Assembly: GCA_031284345.1 (NCBI GenBank)
Contig: JAITAC010000090.1
Coordinates: 1-5,516, forward strand
Length of the DNA stretch: 5,516 bases
Direction of reading: 5' to 3'
Source of the DNA: Holosporaceae bacterium
GTDB taxonomy: Bacteria; Pseudomonadota; Alphaproteobacteria; UBA3830
Every line of letters starts with the position of its first letter. Position 1 is the stretch's first letter. The notes under the pieces were generated by a model. The model worked only from the letters and a program-made list of their open reading frames with translations. It had not been told where the DNA came from and made no database searches. Made by a program: the position numbers and the translations under genes. Positions 1-5,443 of this stretch are shown here, in pieces.

Positions 1-59
1 TCCGGTAACATCGTCATTGCAAATGCGGCGAATGTTAGACAACAAATCACTTTTTTCAT
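1..59 (-). CDS. N-terminal fragment of an exported protein (signal peptide only)
   Basis: Reading the minus strand from the ATG at 59-57 gives MKKVICCLTFAAFAMTMLP and then the window ends. This has the form of a Sec signal peptide: two lysines right after Met, then an uninterrupted hydrophobic stretch of about 15 residues. A near-perfect Shine-Dalgarno sequence (AAGGAGAA) lies 5 nt upstream, which makes the start convincing. Nothing of the mature protein is visible, so its function cannot be named; a periplasmic or outer-membrane protein or a lipoprotein are all possible. It is divergent from rlmE and on the same strand as the large exported kinase-like gene at the other end of the window. 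Confidence 0.7.
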   Translation of the reverse strand, partial: MKKVICCLTFAAFAMTMLP

Positions 60-64
60 ATTAA

Positions 65-72
65 TTCTCCTT
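65..72 (-). promoter_or_regulatory. Ribosome binding site of the truncated exported-protein gene
   Basis: The minus strand reads AAGGAGAA, with 7 nt between GGAG and the ATG at 59. It is the strongest Shine-Dalgarno match in the window and fixes the start of the truncated gene. Confidence 0.75.
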
Positions 73-190
73 ATGTTTTATGCTAGTTTTTTTATATTAA
101 TTCGCTCTCTATTTTTTATATTGTCTTCCCCTACATTTTTTTTGTTTTAAACATATATAAAAACCAATATCAATGTACATCAAAAAATAC

Positions 191-220
191 AAAAAGTCAA
201 GGCCATTGCTTGTACTTTTT
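191..220. repeat. Inverted repeat with an A-tract and T-tract (terminator- or operator-like hairpin)
   Basis: The left arm AAAAAGT-CAAG (191-201) pairs with CTTG-(t)-ACTTTTT (209-220). This gives 11 bp with one bulged T (213) and a 7-nt loop (202-208). Because the stem starts in an A-run and ends in a T-run, it looks like a weak rho-independent terminator on either strand. It lies between divergent genes, so no obvious upstream transcript needs it. It could therefore be a leader attenuator, the end of an unseen small RNA, or a protein binding site. The structure is read directly; its role is not known. Confidence 0.5.
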
Positions 221-226
221 AAATAA

Positions 227-466
227 ATGTCAAATATATCTAATCAATATAATTTTTCATCTGAATACAGTTCTGTTGTTGAATATAATTGGCATTTTCT
301 GCTATGTTTCCCTATTGGGGTTGTCGATAATCCGGGAATTTATTTCGAAATATCAGAATCGAAGCAGTACGTACCAGCACTTACGTTCTATTTCTCGCAG
401 GTCCTGATCACTCTTTCGAAAAAATCTCGATCCCCTTCCCTACCAACGAAAAGACACGAGATATGA
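227..466 (+). CDS. Dubious small ORF overlapping rlmE (79 aa)
   Basis: The ORF opens with ATG directly after an in-frame TAA (224-226) and ends with a TGA that overlaps the rlmE ATG (ATGA, 463-466). That is the same arrangement seen between rlmE and rsmB. The protein starts MSNISNQYNF, has a moderately hydrophobic middle (HFLLCFPIGVV) and a basic, Ser-rich tail. I recognise no family. Against it: there is no Shine-Dalgarno before the ATG, a TATAAT lies inside it, and an overlapping ORF occupies another frame at 210-407. In its favour: rlmE itself has no good Shine-Dalgarno, so translational coupling to an upstream reading frame would help. It may be a leader ORF, a decayed gene remnant, or chance. 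Confidence 0.22.
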   Translation: MSNISNQYNFSSEYSSVVEYNWHFLLCFPIGVVDNPGIYFEISESKQYVPALTFYFSQVLITLSKKSRSPSLPTKRHEI

Positions 467-1098
467 AAATTTTTGGAAAAATGAGCCTATCCTCCCGAAG
501 ATGGCTCGATAGACAAAATAATGATCAGTATGTGAAAAAAGCCCAGGCCGAGGGATATCGCTCCCGGGCCGTCTATAAGCTTATGGAAATCGATAACAAA
601 TTCCACCTGATAAAAAACGCCCGAAACATCGTGGACTTGGGAGCAGCACCCGGCAGCTGGAGCCAGCTACTGCTACAACGATCCGAAAACAATACGCTGG
701 TTGTCGGAGTAGATCTGTTGAAATTTCCTCCAATAGTAGGTCTTCGGCAAATTATCGGCGACTTCGAAGACGAAAGTCTGCAAATAGAAATAATCAAACA
801 ACTGGAGAAAAAAGCAGACCTGGTGGTGTCGGATATGGCCCCATCCACCATCGGGCACCACCAAACAGACCATCTGCGGATCATGAGATTGGCGGAAAAA
901 GCACTCGACTTCGCCCAATCAGTCCTGGCAGATAACGGAAGCTTCGTGGCAAAAATTTTCCAGGGCGGCGAAGAAAAAAAATTCCTGGACTCCATGAAAA
1001 ATAGTTTTCAAAAAGTCTGCTTCTTCAAACCAAAATCCAGTAGAAGCATATCGTCAGAAATATACGTGATCGCACTAAACAAAAGGCACAATATATGA
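463..1098 (+). CDS. rlmE: 23S rRNA (uridine-2'-O)-methyltransferase RlmE (FtsJ/RrmJ)
   Basis: The family uses S-adenosylmethionine to methylate the 2'-OH of U2552 in the A-loop of 23S rRNA, a late step in assembly of the large ribosomal subunit in the cytoplasm. The 211-aa product has the family's usual length (E. coli 209 aa) and aligns throughout. 'SSRRWLDRQ' and 'QAEGYRSRAVYKL' are at the N-terminus. The SAM-binding motif DLGAAPGSW is at 58-66, SDMAP at 123-127, VAKIFQGG at 162-169 and SSEIYVIA at 197-204. The catalytic K-D-K-E tetrad is intact as K39, D124, K164 and E199. Starting at 463 puts the first Lys where the family expects it; the alternative Met7 (481) is possible. No good Shine-Dalgarno precedes 463. 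It is first in a three-gene RNA methyltransferase operon, and its TGA overlaps the rsmB ATG. Confidence 0.95.
   Translation: MKIFGKMSLSSRRWLDRQNNDQYVKKAQAEGYRSRAVYKLMEIDNKFHLIKNARNIVDLGAAPGSWSQLLLQRSENNTLVVGVDLLKFPPIVGLRQIIGDFEDESLQIEIIKQLEKKADLVVSDMAPSTIGHHQTDHLRIMRLAEKALDFAQSVLADNGSFVAKIFQGGEEKKFLDSMKNSFQKVCFFKPKSSRSISSEIYVIALNKRHNI
1081..1086 (+). promoter_or_regulatory. Ribosome binding site of rsmB inside the rlmE 3' end
   Basis: AAAAGG lies 8 nt before the rsmB ATG at 1095 and within the last rlmE codons. Together with the ATGA overlap it points to coupled translation of the two genes. Confidence 0.45.
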
Positions 1099-2456
1099 AT
1101 CTAATTAATCACTTCCACATAGTCGCATCGCTTCTGGATATCTTTTTCCATTCGCCGACTCCATTTGACATAACTCTCCACAAATTTTTCCGTAAAAATA
1201 AATGGATTGGCGCAAATGATCGGAGAGAAATCGCAGAACTCTCCTATGCTGTCTTCAGAAATTTCGAAATGCTACAGCTCCGCACCACCAACATCACCAC
1301 CAATTATGGAAAATATTTTGTTCTGGCCTATCTGAAATTACAAAAAAAAATGCCCGACCAGCAGATCCTCGATCTATCCTACAAAAATAACACGCCCGGA
1401 TGGCAATACGAAGACTTCGATGCGAAATTTTTGAAATCACTGGATGCACCATTGGATCCGCCCACCTATGCGAAACTCAACTATCCACTCTGGCTGGAAC
1501 CTTATCTGCAAAGAGCTTTTCCTCCGGAATGCTTTGAAAACGAGATGCTCGCCCTGAATCAACCCAGCACCGTCGATCTCCGGATAAATACCCTAAAATC
1601 CGACAAAAATACCGTCAGAAAAATGCTCACGGATGATGGATTCCAACTGGAAGATCTGAAATTTGCTCCGGAAGGTCTGCGCATCCTAAACGCCCGCATC
1701 GGCCGAAATAATCCGATCTTGAGATGTGGACTGGCCGAAATACAGGCAGAAGGATCCCAGCTGATTACTAAAATATGCCACGCCTCTCCCCAGAATATCG
1801 TGGTAGACCTCTGCGCCGGCGCCGGCGGAAAAACTCTGGCGCTGGCCGCCGATATGCAAAATAAAGGAAGAATTTTCGCCCTCGACACCAACGCTGTTCG
1901 CCTCTCTCAGGCAAAAATCCGACTCCGAAGAGCTAATGTCAATAACGCGTTCTGCCAAGAACTTACAAATAAATGGATCAAAAGACACGCCGAATGCGCC
2001 GATATCGTGCTGGTGGACGCCCCATGCTCCGGAACCGGAACCTGGCGAAGAAATCCCGAAATGCGATCCAAATTAAGCGAAAATGATATCCAAGAGCTAA
2101 TACAACTGCAGCAGAAAATCCTCGATACCGCCCAGTATATCGTTAAAAAAAATGGGAAATTAGTCTACGCCACCTGCTCCATTCTGGTGGAAGAAAACGA
2201 AGATCAAATAAAAAAATTTCTGGAAAAATATCCGTTCTTCCAAAAAAAAAACATAGATTTCGACGAAATTTCACTGTGCTCCAACGGATATCTGCGACTC
2301 TCTCCGGCAAATCACGGCACCGACGGATTCTTCGCCGCACTGCTGGAAAAAAAAGAATCTGCTCTCGATTGCAAACCTCTCCTGCAGGAAAATAAAAAAA
2401 CACCTCCTGAAATAAATTCGGGCGCCACCAGCTCCAACCTGATACAAAAATTTTAG
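1095..2456 (+). CDS. rsmB: RsmB/NOP-family 16S rRNA (cytosine-C5)-methyltransferase
   Basis: RsmB makes m5C967 in 16S rRNA using SAM. The 453-aa product has the full architecture. An N-terminal NusB-like helical region (about 1-140) carries the 'WIGANDRREIAELSYAVFR' segment typical of alphaproteobacterial members. It is followed by 'VDLRINTLK' (160-168) and 'EIQAEGSQLI' (215-224). The catalytic Rossmann domain has SAM motif VVDLCAGAGGKTL (236-248), motif IV DAPCSGTGTWRRNPE (308-322; C311) and motif VI YATCS (358-362; C361, the family's likely nucleophile). It closes with 'HGTDGFFAALLEK' (407-419). A further 34-residue polar tail, rich in Lys, Asn and Ser, has no family counterpart that I recall. 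The start overlaps the rlmE stop as ATGA, with AAAAGG 8 nt upstream. A9 (1342-1350) and A10 (2242-2251) tracts lie inside the gene and keep frame. Target position is inferred from family. Confidence 0.93.
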   Translation: MNLINHFHIVASLLDIFFHSPTPFDITLHKFFRKNKWIGANDRREIAELSYAVFRNFEMLQLRTTNITTNYGKYFVLAYLKLQKKMPDQQILDLSYKNNTPGWQYEDFDAKFLKSLDAPLDPPTYAKLNYPLWLEPYLQRAFPPECFENEMLALNQPSTVDLRINTLKSDKNTVRKMLTDDGFQLEDLKFAPEGLRILNARIGRNNPILRCGLAEIQAEGSQLITKICHASPQNIVVDLCAGAGGKTLALAADMQNKGRIFALDTNAVRLSQAKIRLRRANVNNAFCQELTNKWIKRHAECADIVLVDAPCSGTGTWRRNPEMRSKLSENDIQELIQLQQKILDTAQYIVKKNGKLVYATCSILVEENEDQIKKFLEKYPFFQKKNIDFDEISLCSNGYLRLSPANHGTDGFFAALLEKKESALDCKPLLQENKKTPPEINSGATSSNLIQKF

Positions 2457-2483
2457 AAAATATTGGGAGCGTATTTAATAATT

Positions 2484-3209
2484 ATGGAATTAACAAAAGA
2501 TTACATTCTCAGGGGAAAATTATCACTGCTGCAGCCAAAACACGGCTACCGTGTGGCCATCGATCCAATTATTTTGGCCGGTTTTGTGGCGCTACAGCAT
2601 GGCCAAAGCGTTCTGGACGTTGGCTGCGGCGTCGGCACAATTTCCCTAATTCTGAAATTAAGAAATCCGTCCGCCACCATTACCGCCATCGACGTCGATC
2701 CGGATATCTGTGACATATGCCTCCGCAACGCAAGAGAAAATTCCATCAACCTGGACGTGGTAAACATCGGCATAGAAAATTTTCACGGAAATCAATTTTA
2801 TAACGGAAAAACATTCGATCACATTGTTACGAATCCGCCATTTTTCAGCCGCGAATCTTCTCGAATCTCAGACGCAAGACTGCTGGCCAACTTCGAAACC
2901 ATAAAATTATCAGACTGGATCTCCTTCTGCCTGAGAAAATTAAAAAACGGTGGCATGCTGCACATAATTCACCACGCATCCCGCATTAGCGACATACTCT
3001 CTTCGCTGGACAAAAAAGTCGGATCCATAGAAATCATTCCCATTTTCCCCAAAAAAAATATGGACGCCATTCGCATAATTGTTCATGGCAAAAAAGGCAG
3101 TCGTAAATCCACGAAAATTACCAGCGGACTAATACTCCACGACAACGATGGCAATTTTTCAAAAATCACCCAGGAGATCTTGGATTTGCAAAATAATCAG
3201 TCAGAATAG
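2484..3209 (+). CDS. trmN6: TrmN6-type tRNA1(Val) (adenine-37-N6)-methyltransferase
   Basis: This is a class I SAM-dependent methyltransferase of the MTS (small) domain group. The best match is the TrmN6/YfiC family, which forms m6A37 next to the anticodon of tRNA1(Val). In the 241-aa product the opening 'RGKLSLLQPKHGYRVAIDPIILAGFV' region (10-35) is the substrate/SAM lead-in typical of alphaproteobacterial members. Motif I is VLDVGCGVGTISL (43-55), acidic motif II IDVDPD (69-74), and the catalytic NPPF is at 117-120, as expected for exocyclic-amine methylation. 'MDAIRIIVHGKKGSR' (193-207) and 'SGLILHDNDG' (214-223) end the domain. I chose ATG 2484 because it matches the family's N-terminus; a TTG at 2463 would add seven residues. 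GGGAG at 2465-2469 is 14 nt from the ATG, farther than usual. It lies 27 nt after rsmB. A related N6-methyltransferase with another RNA target is possible. Confidence 0.83.
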   Translation: MELTKDYILRGKLSLLQPKHGYRVAIDPIILAGFVALQHGQSVLDVGCGVGTISLILKLRNPSATITAIDVDPDICDICLRNARENSINLDVVNIGIENFHGNQFYNGKTFDHIVTNPPFFSRESSRISDARLLANFETIKLSDWISFCLRKLKNGGMLHIIHHASRISDILSSLDKKVGSIEIIPIFPKKNMDAIRIIVHGKKGSRKSTKITSGLILHDNDGNFSKITQEILDLQNNQSE

Positions 3210-3286
3210 AAGCATTTTTTCAACGATCTCGATATACCCACGAGCGTCCCGCGATTGTCGATGAATAGCTGCACATCGGCAATTGC

Positions 3287-3303
3287 AAGAACGCTCCGTT
3301 CCT
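3287..3303. terminator. Weak hairpin between convergent genes
   Basis: On the minus strand AGGAACG-GAG-CGTTCTT forms a 7-bp stem including one G-U pair and a 3-nt loop. It lies about 20 nt downstream of the kinase-like gene's stop. The following bases (GCAATT) are not a proper U-tract. On the plus strand the core GAACG/CGTTC is followed by CTTTCC. It is the only hairpin I can offer as a terminator for either converging gene, and it is weak. Confidence 0.22.
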
Positions 3304-3323
3304 TTCCAAAAAATTTTCGGGTC

Positions 3324-5333
3324 TTAATTTTCCAATTTTTTTGCCACATTTGTCATAAAAATATTAAATTTTTCATCGTTGTAGATAACGAACGAAGGTA
3401 AGGTTCCTAATAGTGCATTTTTCGAATAATATAAAGAAAGAACCTTTTCTATAGTCTCCAATGATCGTCCCTTGTCATTGAGATAGTTTTCAACGCAATT
3501 GACAAGCTTCAAAATACTGGAAGCAAGTTGCCATTCCGTTATACGGTCTTGTTTGGAAAGTTTTTGACATATAGATAGCTTGTCCGACGATTTTATATCG
3601 CTGAACAGTAATCTAGCCATCCTCATCGACTTCAGATTCAAAATATCAGCAACTATTTCGTCTTCTGTAGGCAATTTTCCTGCACGCAATGGGTCGTCAC
3701 TTTCTAATGATCTACCTTTACAATAGTGAAATACGAAAATCATGTATTGGGTAACTTGAGGAAATATATATTCTACTTGTCTCCTAGGTGGAGTATCATG
3801 AATGTCATAATATCCCACTGACCTTCTTGAATATACGTCATTTAGATCAAAAAAACACTGAAATAAAGAAGGATTTTTTTGCTGATAGCGACTCAGAATT
3901 CCTTCCATAAACAATAGATCATTTTTCCTCGTCGCGCTGCCGCCAAGCTCACTTAGGCTGCGTGAGGAAAAATCCACTACTACATTTAAGAGTCTAGAAA
4001 AATCATTATCGCATTCATTAAATCCGAACCCATTTTGGCAGTACGAAAAATTTTGTCTTTCTAGACCAACGTCTATGATTGTAATTTTATCCTGAGGAAT
4101 GTCATACAAAAAATTACCCCGATGAAAGTCTCCGTGCATTGATGTGGTGCATTTCTTATCTTTATCATAGCCTAAGCTGTGCAGATCTGCTAAGGCGTCC
4201 GCACATTTCTTTCCTACTGAGTAGGAAAATTGCGGAGATTGTATAATACCGCTATTAAAAAACCAATCAAGACTTTCCCCGTTTACCATAGGCATAAGTT
4301 GAAATATCGTCTTTCTGGACAGCATGTTAAATTTATATCTTTCACAAATTGAATCGAAATAACAGCAATTAGAATTATTTTTAAAAAAACTCTGCTCCAG
4401 GACACTTTCCGTTAACTTGCTAGTGGCTACATTTGCAAAAATTTCAACTGTTGCGGCTTCAGCACTAGATACACCCTTGATATCATACAGAGCGATTTTT
4501 TTCGGATATGCCACAAGTCCATTTTTATTAAGTCTTTTGCCGTCTTTTTCCAAGAAATTATAGAGTTTTACACAGTTACCGTATTCAAAAGCACGCCACG
4601 TAGATTTTACAACATAACTATTGCCATCAATGGTAGCTTCGAAAAACTGAGGCTTGGATCCATCCCAACAATACTCTCCCTTCAGCGAGCCTTCATAATC
4701 GCTTCTCTCGTGAATTTCTACATTTGATTCATATAGACGAGGAAAACAGCATTTTAAGAAAGTATATACATCTGCCGTACTTACAACTCTTTGGGCAGAG
4801 ATATATTTTTTTTGCATGAAGTTATCCTGGAAATAACGTTGAATCACACCCTGGGAAAGAAGTTTATATACGCTATCTATGACCCCGGCAAGAGATTTGT
4901 TATTTTTCAGTCTGGGCACATTATTGGTTAATTCTTCCAACGCCTTATCACAACTTAATTTGATTGTATCCGTATTTGGTGTCTTAAGACTTTGGCTGTA
5001 GTCACGAAATGGATACGTTAAAAGATGAAATAATGATCTTTTTATTAACATCCTTAAGAGCCATGGATCCTTTGAATTTATTTCGTCCGGTAATATAATT
5101 ACTTTTCCGCTAAAGGGGAATTTTTGGCCACAGTCAAGAACGTCACACATGATGTTTTCCAGCACCCCGGCAGTTATGCCGGTACCGAAATCATCATAAT
5201 AGATGTCTTTTTTTTCTATTTTATACTTTACCGAATATTCTTCAATATGACTTAGCAACGTATAACATCCCATGACGTTATTCGCCAAAAGAAGCATTGA
5301 CAGCGCCGATAATCTATAAAATGATTTGAACAT
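3324..5333 (-). CDS. Exported Cys-rich protein with an APH/choline-kinase-like phosphotransferase core
   Basis: The 669-aa product is not a family I recognise. The N-terminus MFKSFYRLSALSMLLLANNVMG is a Sec signal peptide. Cys23 follows directly (VMG-C), so lipidation is possible though the lipobox is imperfect. Residues about 24-220 show no known domain. A kinase-like core follows: beta-strand lysine in YVVKS (K243), a candidate helix-C Glu (E250 or E297), hinge-like FQLMPMVNGESL (344-355), helix 'ADALADLHSLGY' (378-389), catalytic loop HGDFHRGN (400-407; D402, N407), and metal-binding IIDVG (D421), the DFG equivalent. All key residues are present, so activity is plausible. A helical tail of about 230 residues follows. 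Nineteen cysteines are spread along it. The ATG at 5333 is preferred over 5348: GGGAG lies 8 nt before it, and the signal peptide then starts cleanly. It is convergent with trmN6, AT-richer than that operon, and probably monocistronic. The substrate is unknown; a secreted effector is an inference. Confidence 0.88.
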   Translation of the reverse strand: MFKSFYRLSALSMLLLANNVMGCYTLLSHIEEYSVKYKIEKKDIYYDDFGTGITAGVLENIMCDVLDCGQKFPFSGKVIILPDEINSKDPWLLRMLIKRSLFHLLTYPFRDYSQSLKTPNTDTIKLSCDKALEELTNNVPRLKNNKSLAGVIDSVYKLLSQGVIQRYFQDNFMQKKYISAQRVVSTADVYTFLKCCFPRLYESNVEIHERSDYEGSLKGEYCWDGSKPQFFEATIDGNSYVVKSTWRAFEYGNCVKLYNFLEKDGKRLNKNGLVAYPKKIALYDIKGVSSAEAATVEIFANVATSKLTESVLEQSFFKNNSNCCYFDSICERYKFNMLSRKTIFQLMPMVNGESLDWFFNSGIIQSPQFSYSVGKKCADALADLHSLGYDKDKKCTTSMHGDFHRGNFLYDIPQDKITIIDVGLERQNFSYCQNGFGFNECDNDFSRLLNVVVDFSSRSLSELGGSATRKNDLLFMEGILSRYQQKNPSLFQCFFDLNDVYSRRSVGYYDIHDTPPRRQVEYIFPQVTQYMIFVFHYCKGRSLESDDPLRAGKLPTEDEIVADILNLKSMRMARLLFSDIKSSDKLSICQKLSKQDRITEWQLASSILKLVNCVENYLNDKGRSLETIEKVLSLYYSKNALLGTLPSFVIYNDEKFNIFMTNVAKKLEN

Positions 5334-5341
5334 ATTTTTTT

Positions 5342-5346
5342 CTCCC
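5342..5346 (-). promoter_or_regulatory. Ribosome binding site that decides the start of the kinase-like gene
   Basis: The minus strand reads GGGAG, then AAAAAAAT, then ATG at 5333, a spacing of 8 nt. The site overlaps the codons that would follow the upstream ATG at 5348, and no Shine-Dalgarno precedes 5348. The five-residue-longer start (MGEKN) is therefore unlikely. Confidence 0.65.
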
Positions 5347-5369
5347 ATTGTAAATAACTATTGAGCAAC

Positions 5370-5399
5370 CTTATACCATACCAAAACCTACGCTGTAAA
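5370..5399 (-). promoter_or_regulatory. Predicted sigma-70 promoter of the kinase-like gene
   Basis: On the minus strand TTTACA (5399-5394) is followed after 18 bp by TATAAG (5375-5370). The -10 is preceded by TGG, giving the extended form TGnTATAAG. Transcription would start near 5363, leaving a leader of about 30 nt before ATG 5333. Position, spacing and the extended -10 all agree, but no experimental data are available. Confidence 0.5.
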
Positions 5400-5403
5400 C
5401 AGC
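5392..5403. repeat. Inverted repeat covering the -35 box (candidate operator)
   Basis: GCTGT-AA-ACAGC has 5-bp arms around a 2-bp centre and spans the predicted -35 hexamer at 5394-5399. A repressor bound here would block the promoter. The plus strand continues with ATTTTTT (5404-5410), so it could instead be a very short terminator-like hairpin. A related ATGCTGT lies at 5487-5493, inverted relative to ACAGCAT at 5399-5405. Confidence 0.35.
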
Positions 5404-5419
5404 ATTTTTTCATTTGACT

Positions 5420-5443
5420 AGCTGCGAGAGCATAGCTTTTTTT
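5420..5443 (+). terminator. Terminator-like hairpin upstream of the kinase-like gene, plus strand
   Basis: AGCT-GC-GAGA-GC-(AT)-AGCT forms 4 bp plus 2 bp around a GNRA tetraloop, with a 2-nt bulge. It is followed by seven T (5437-5443). It reads as a modest rho-independent terminator for plus-strand transcription. No plus-strand gene is found upstream (3210-5419 is antisense to the kinase-like gene), so it may stop read-through or antisense transcription. Confidence 0.35.

Larger units (their letters stand above)
60..462. other. Divergent intergenic leader between the exported-protein gene and rlmE
   Basis: This 403-base stretch has no confident gene. Bases 60-225 are very AT-rich, with several T-runs. 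They hold the Shine-Dalgarno of the left gene and an inverted repeat at 191-220. Bases 227-462 are less AT-rich and hold a dubious small ORF. Perfect TATAAT boxes occur at 248-253 and 284-289 on the plus strand, but neither has a convincing TTGACA-like partner 16-18 nt upstream. TTGTAC at 210-215 could be a -35 for a poor AATATA box at 233-238. A 12-bp palindrome, TATTTCGAAATA, is at 341-352. The rlmE operon promoter must lie here or be absent, but I cannot fix it. No tRNA or known riboswitch was recognised. Confidence 0.5.

Noticed and set aside
341..352. Palindrome TATTTCGAAATA as a T-arm of a tRNA
   Set aside because: No acceptor, D or anticodon arms can be paired around it.
210..407. 65-codon plus-strand frame starting with TTG (MYFLNKCQIY)
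   Set aside because: The start is inside the inverted repeat, there is no Shine-Dalgarno, and the hydrophobic look comes from AT-rich sequence. It also conflicts with the 227-466 frame.
573..995. 140-codon minus-strand frame opposite rlmE, and similar antisense frames opposite rsmB and trmN6
   Set aside because: These mirror strongly supported genes on the plus strand; none shows a recognisable motif or start signal.
3197..3300. A minus-strand frame reading '...SRDARGYIEIVEKM...' that faintly recalls ribosomal protein S16
   Set aside because: Only a few residues agree, the conserved N-terminus is absent, and gaps would be needed; chance is the simpler reading.
3324..5333. Calling the kinase-like gene an aminoglycoside resistance enzyme or UbiB
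   Set aside because: Length, signal peptide and the unassigned N- and C-terminal regions fit neither family; only the short catalytic motifs are shared.
5333..5348. Upstream ATG at 5348 as the start of the kinase-like gene
   Set aside because: The Shine-Dalgarno GGGAG lies downstream of this ATG and is correctly spaced for 5333.
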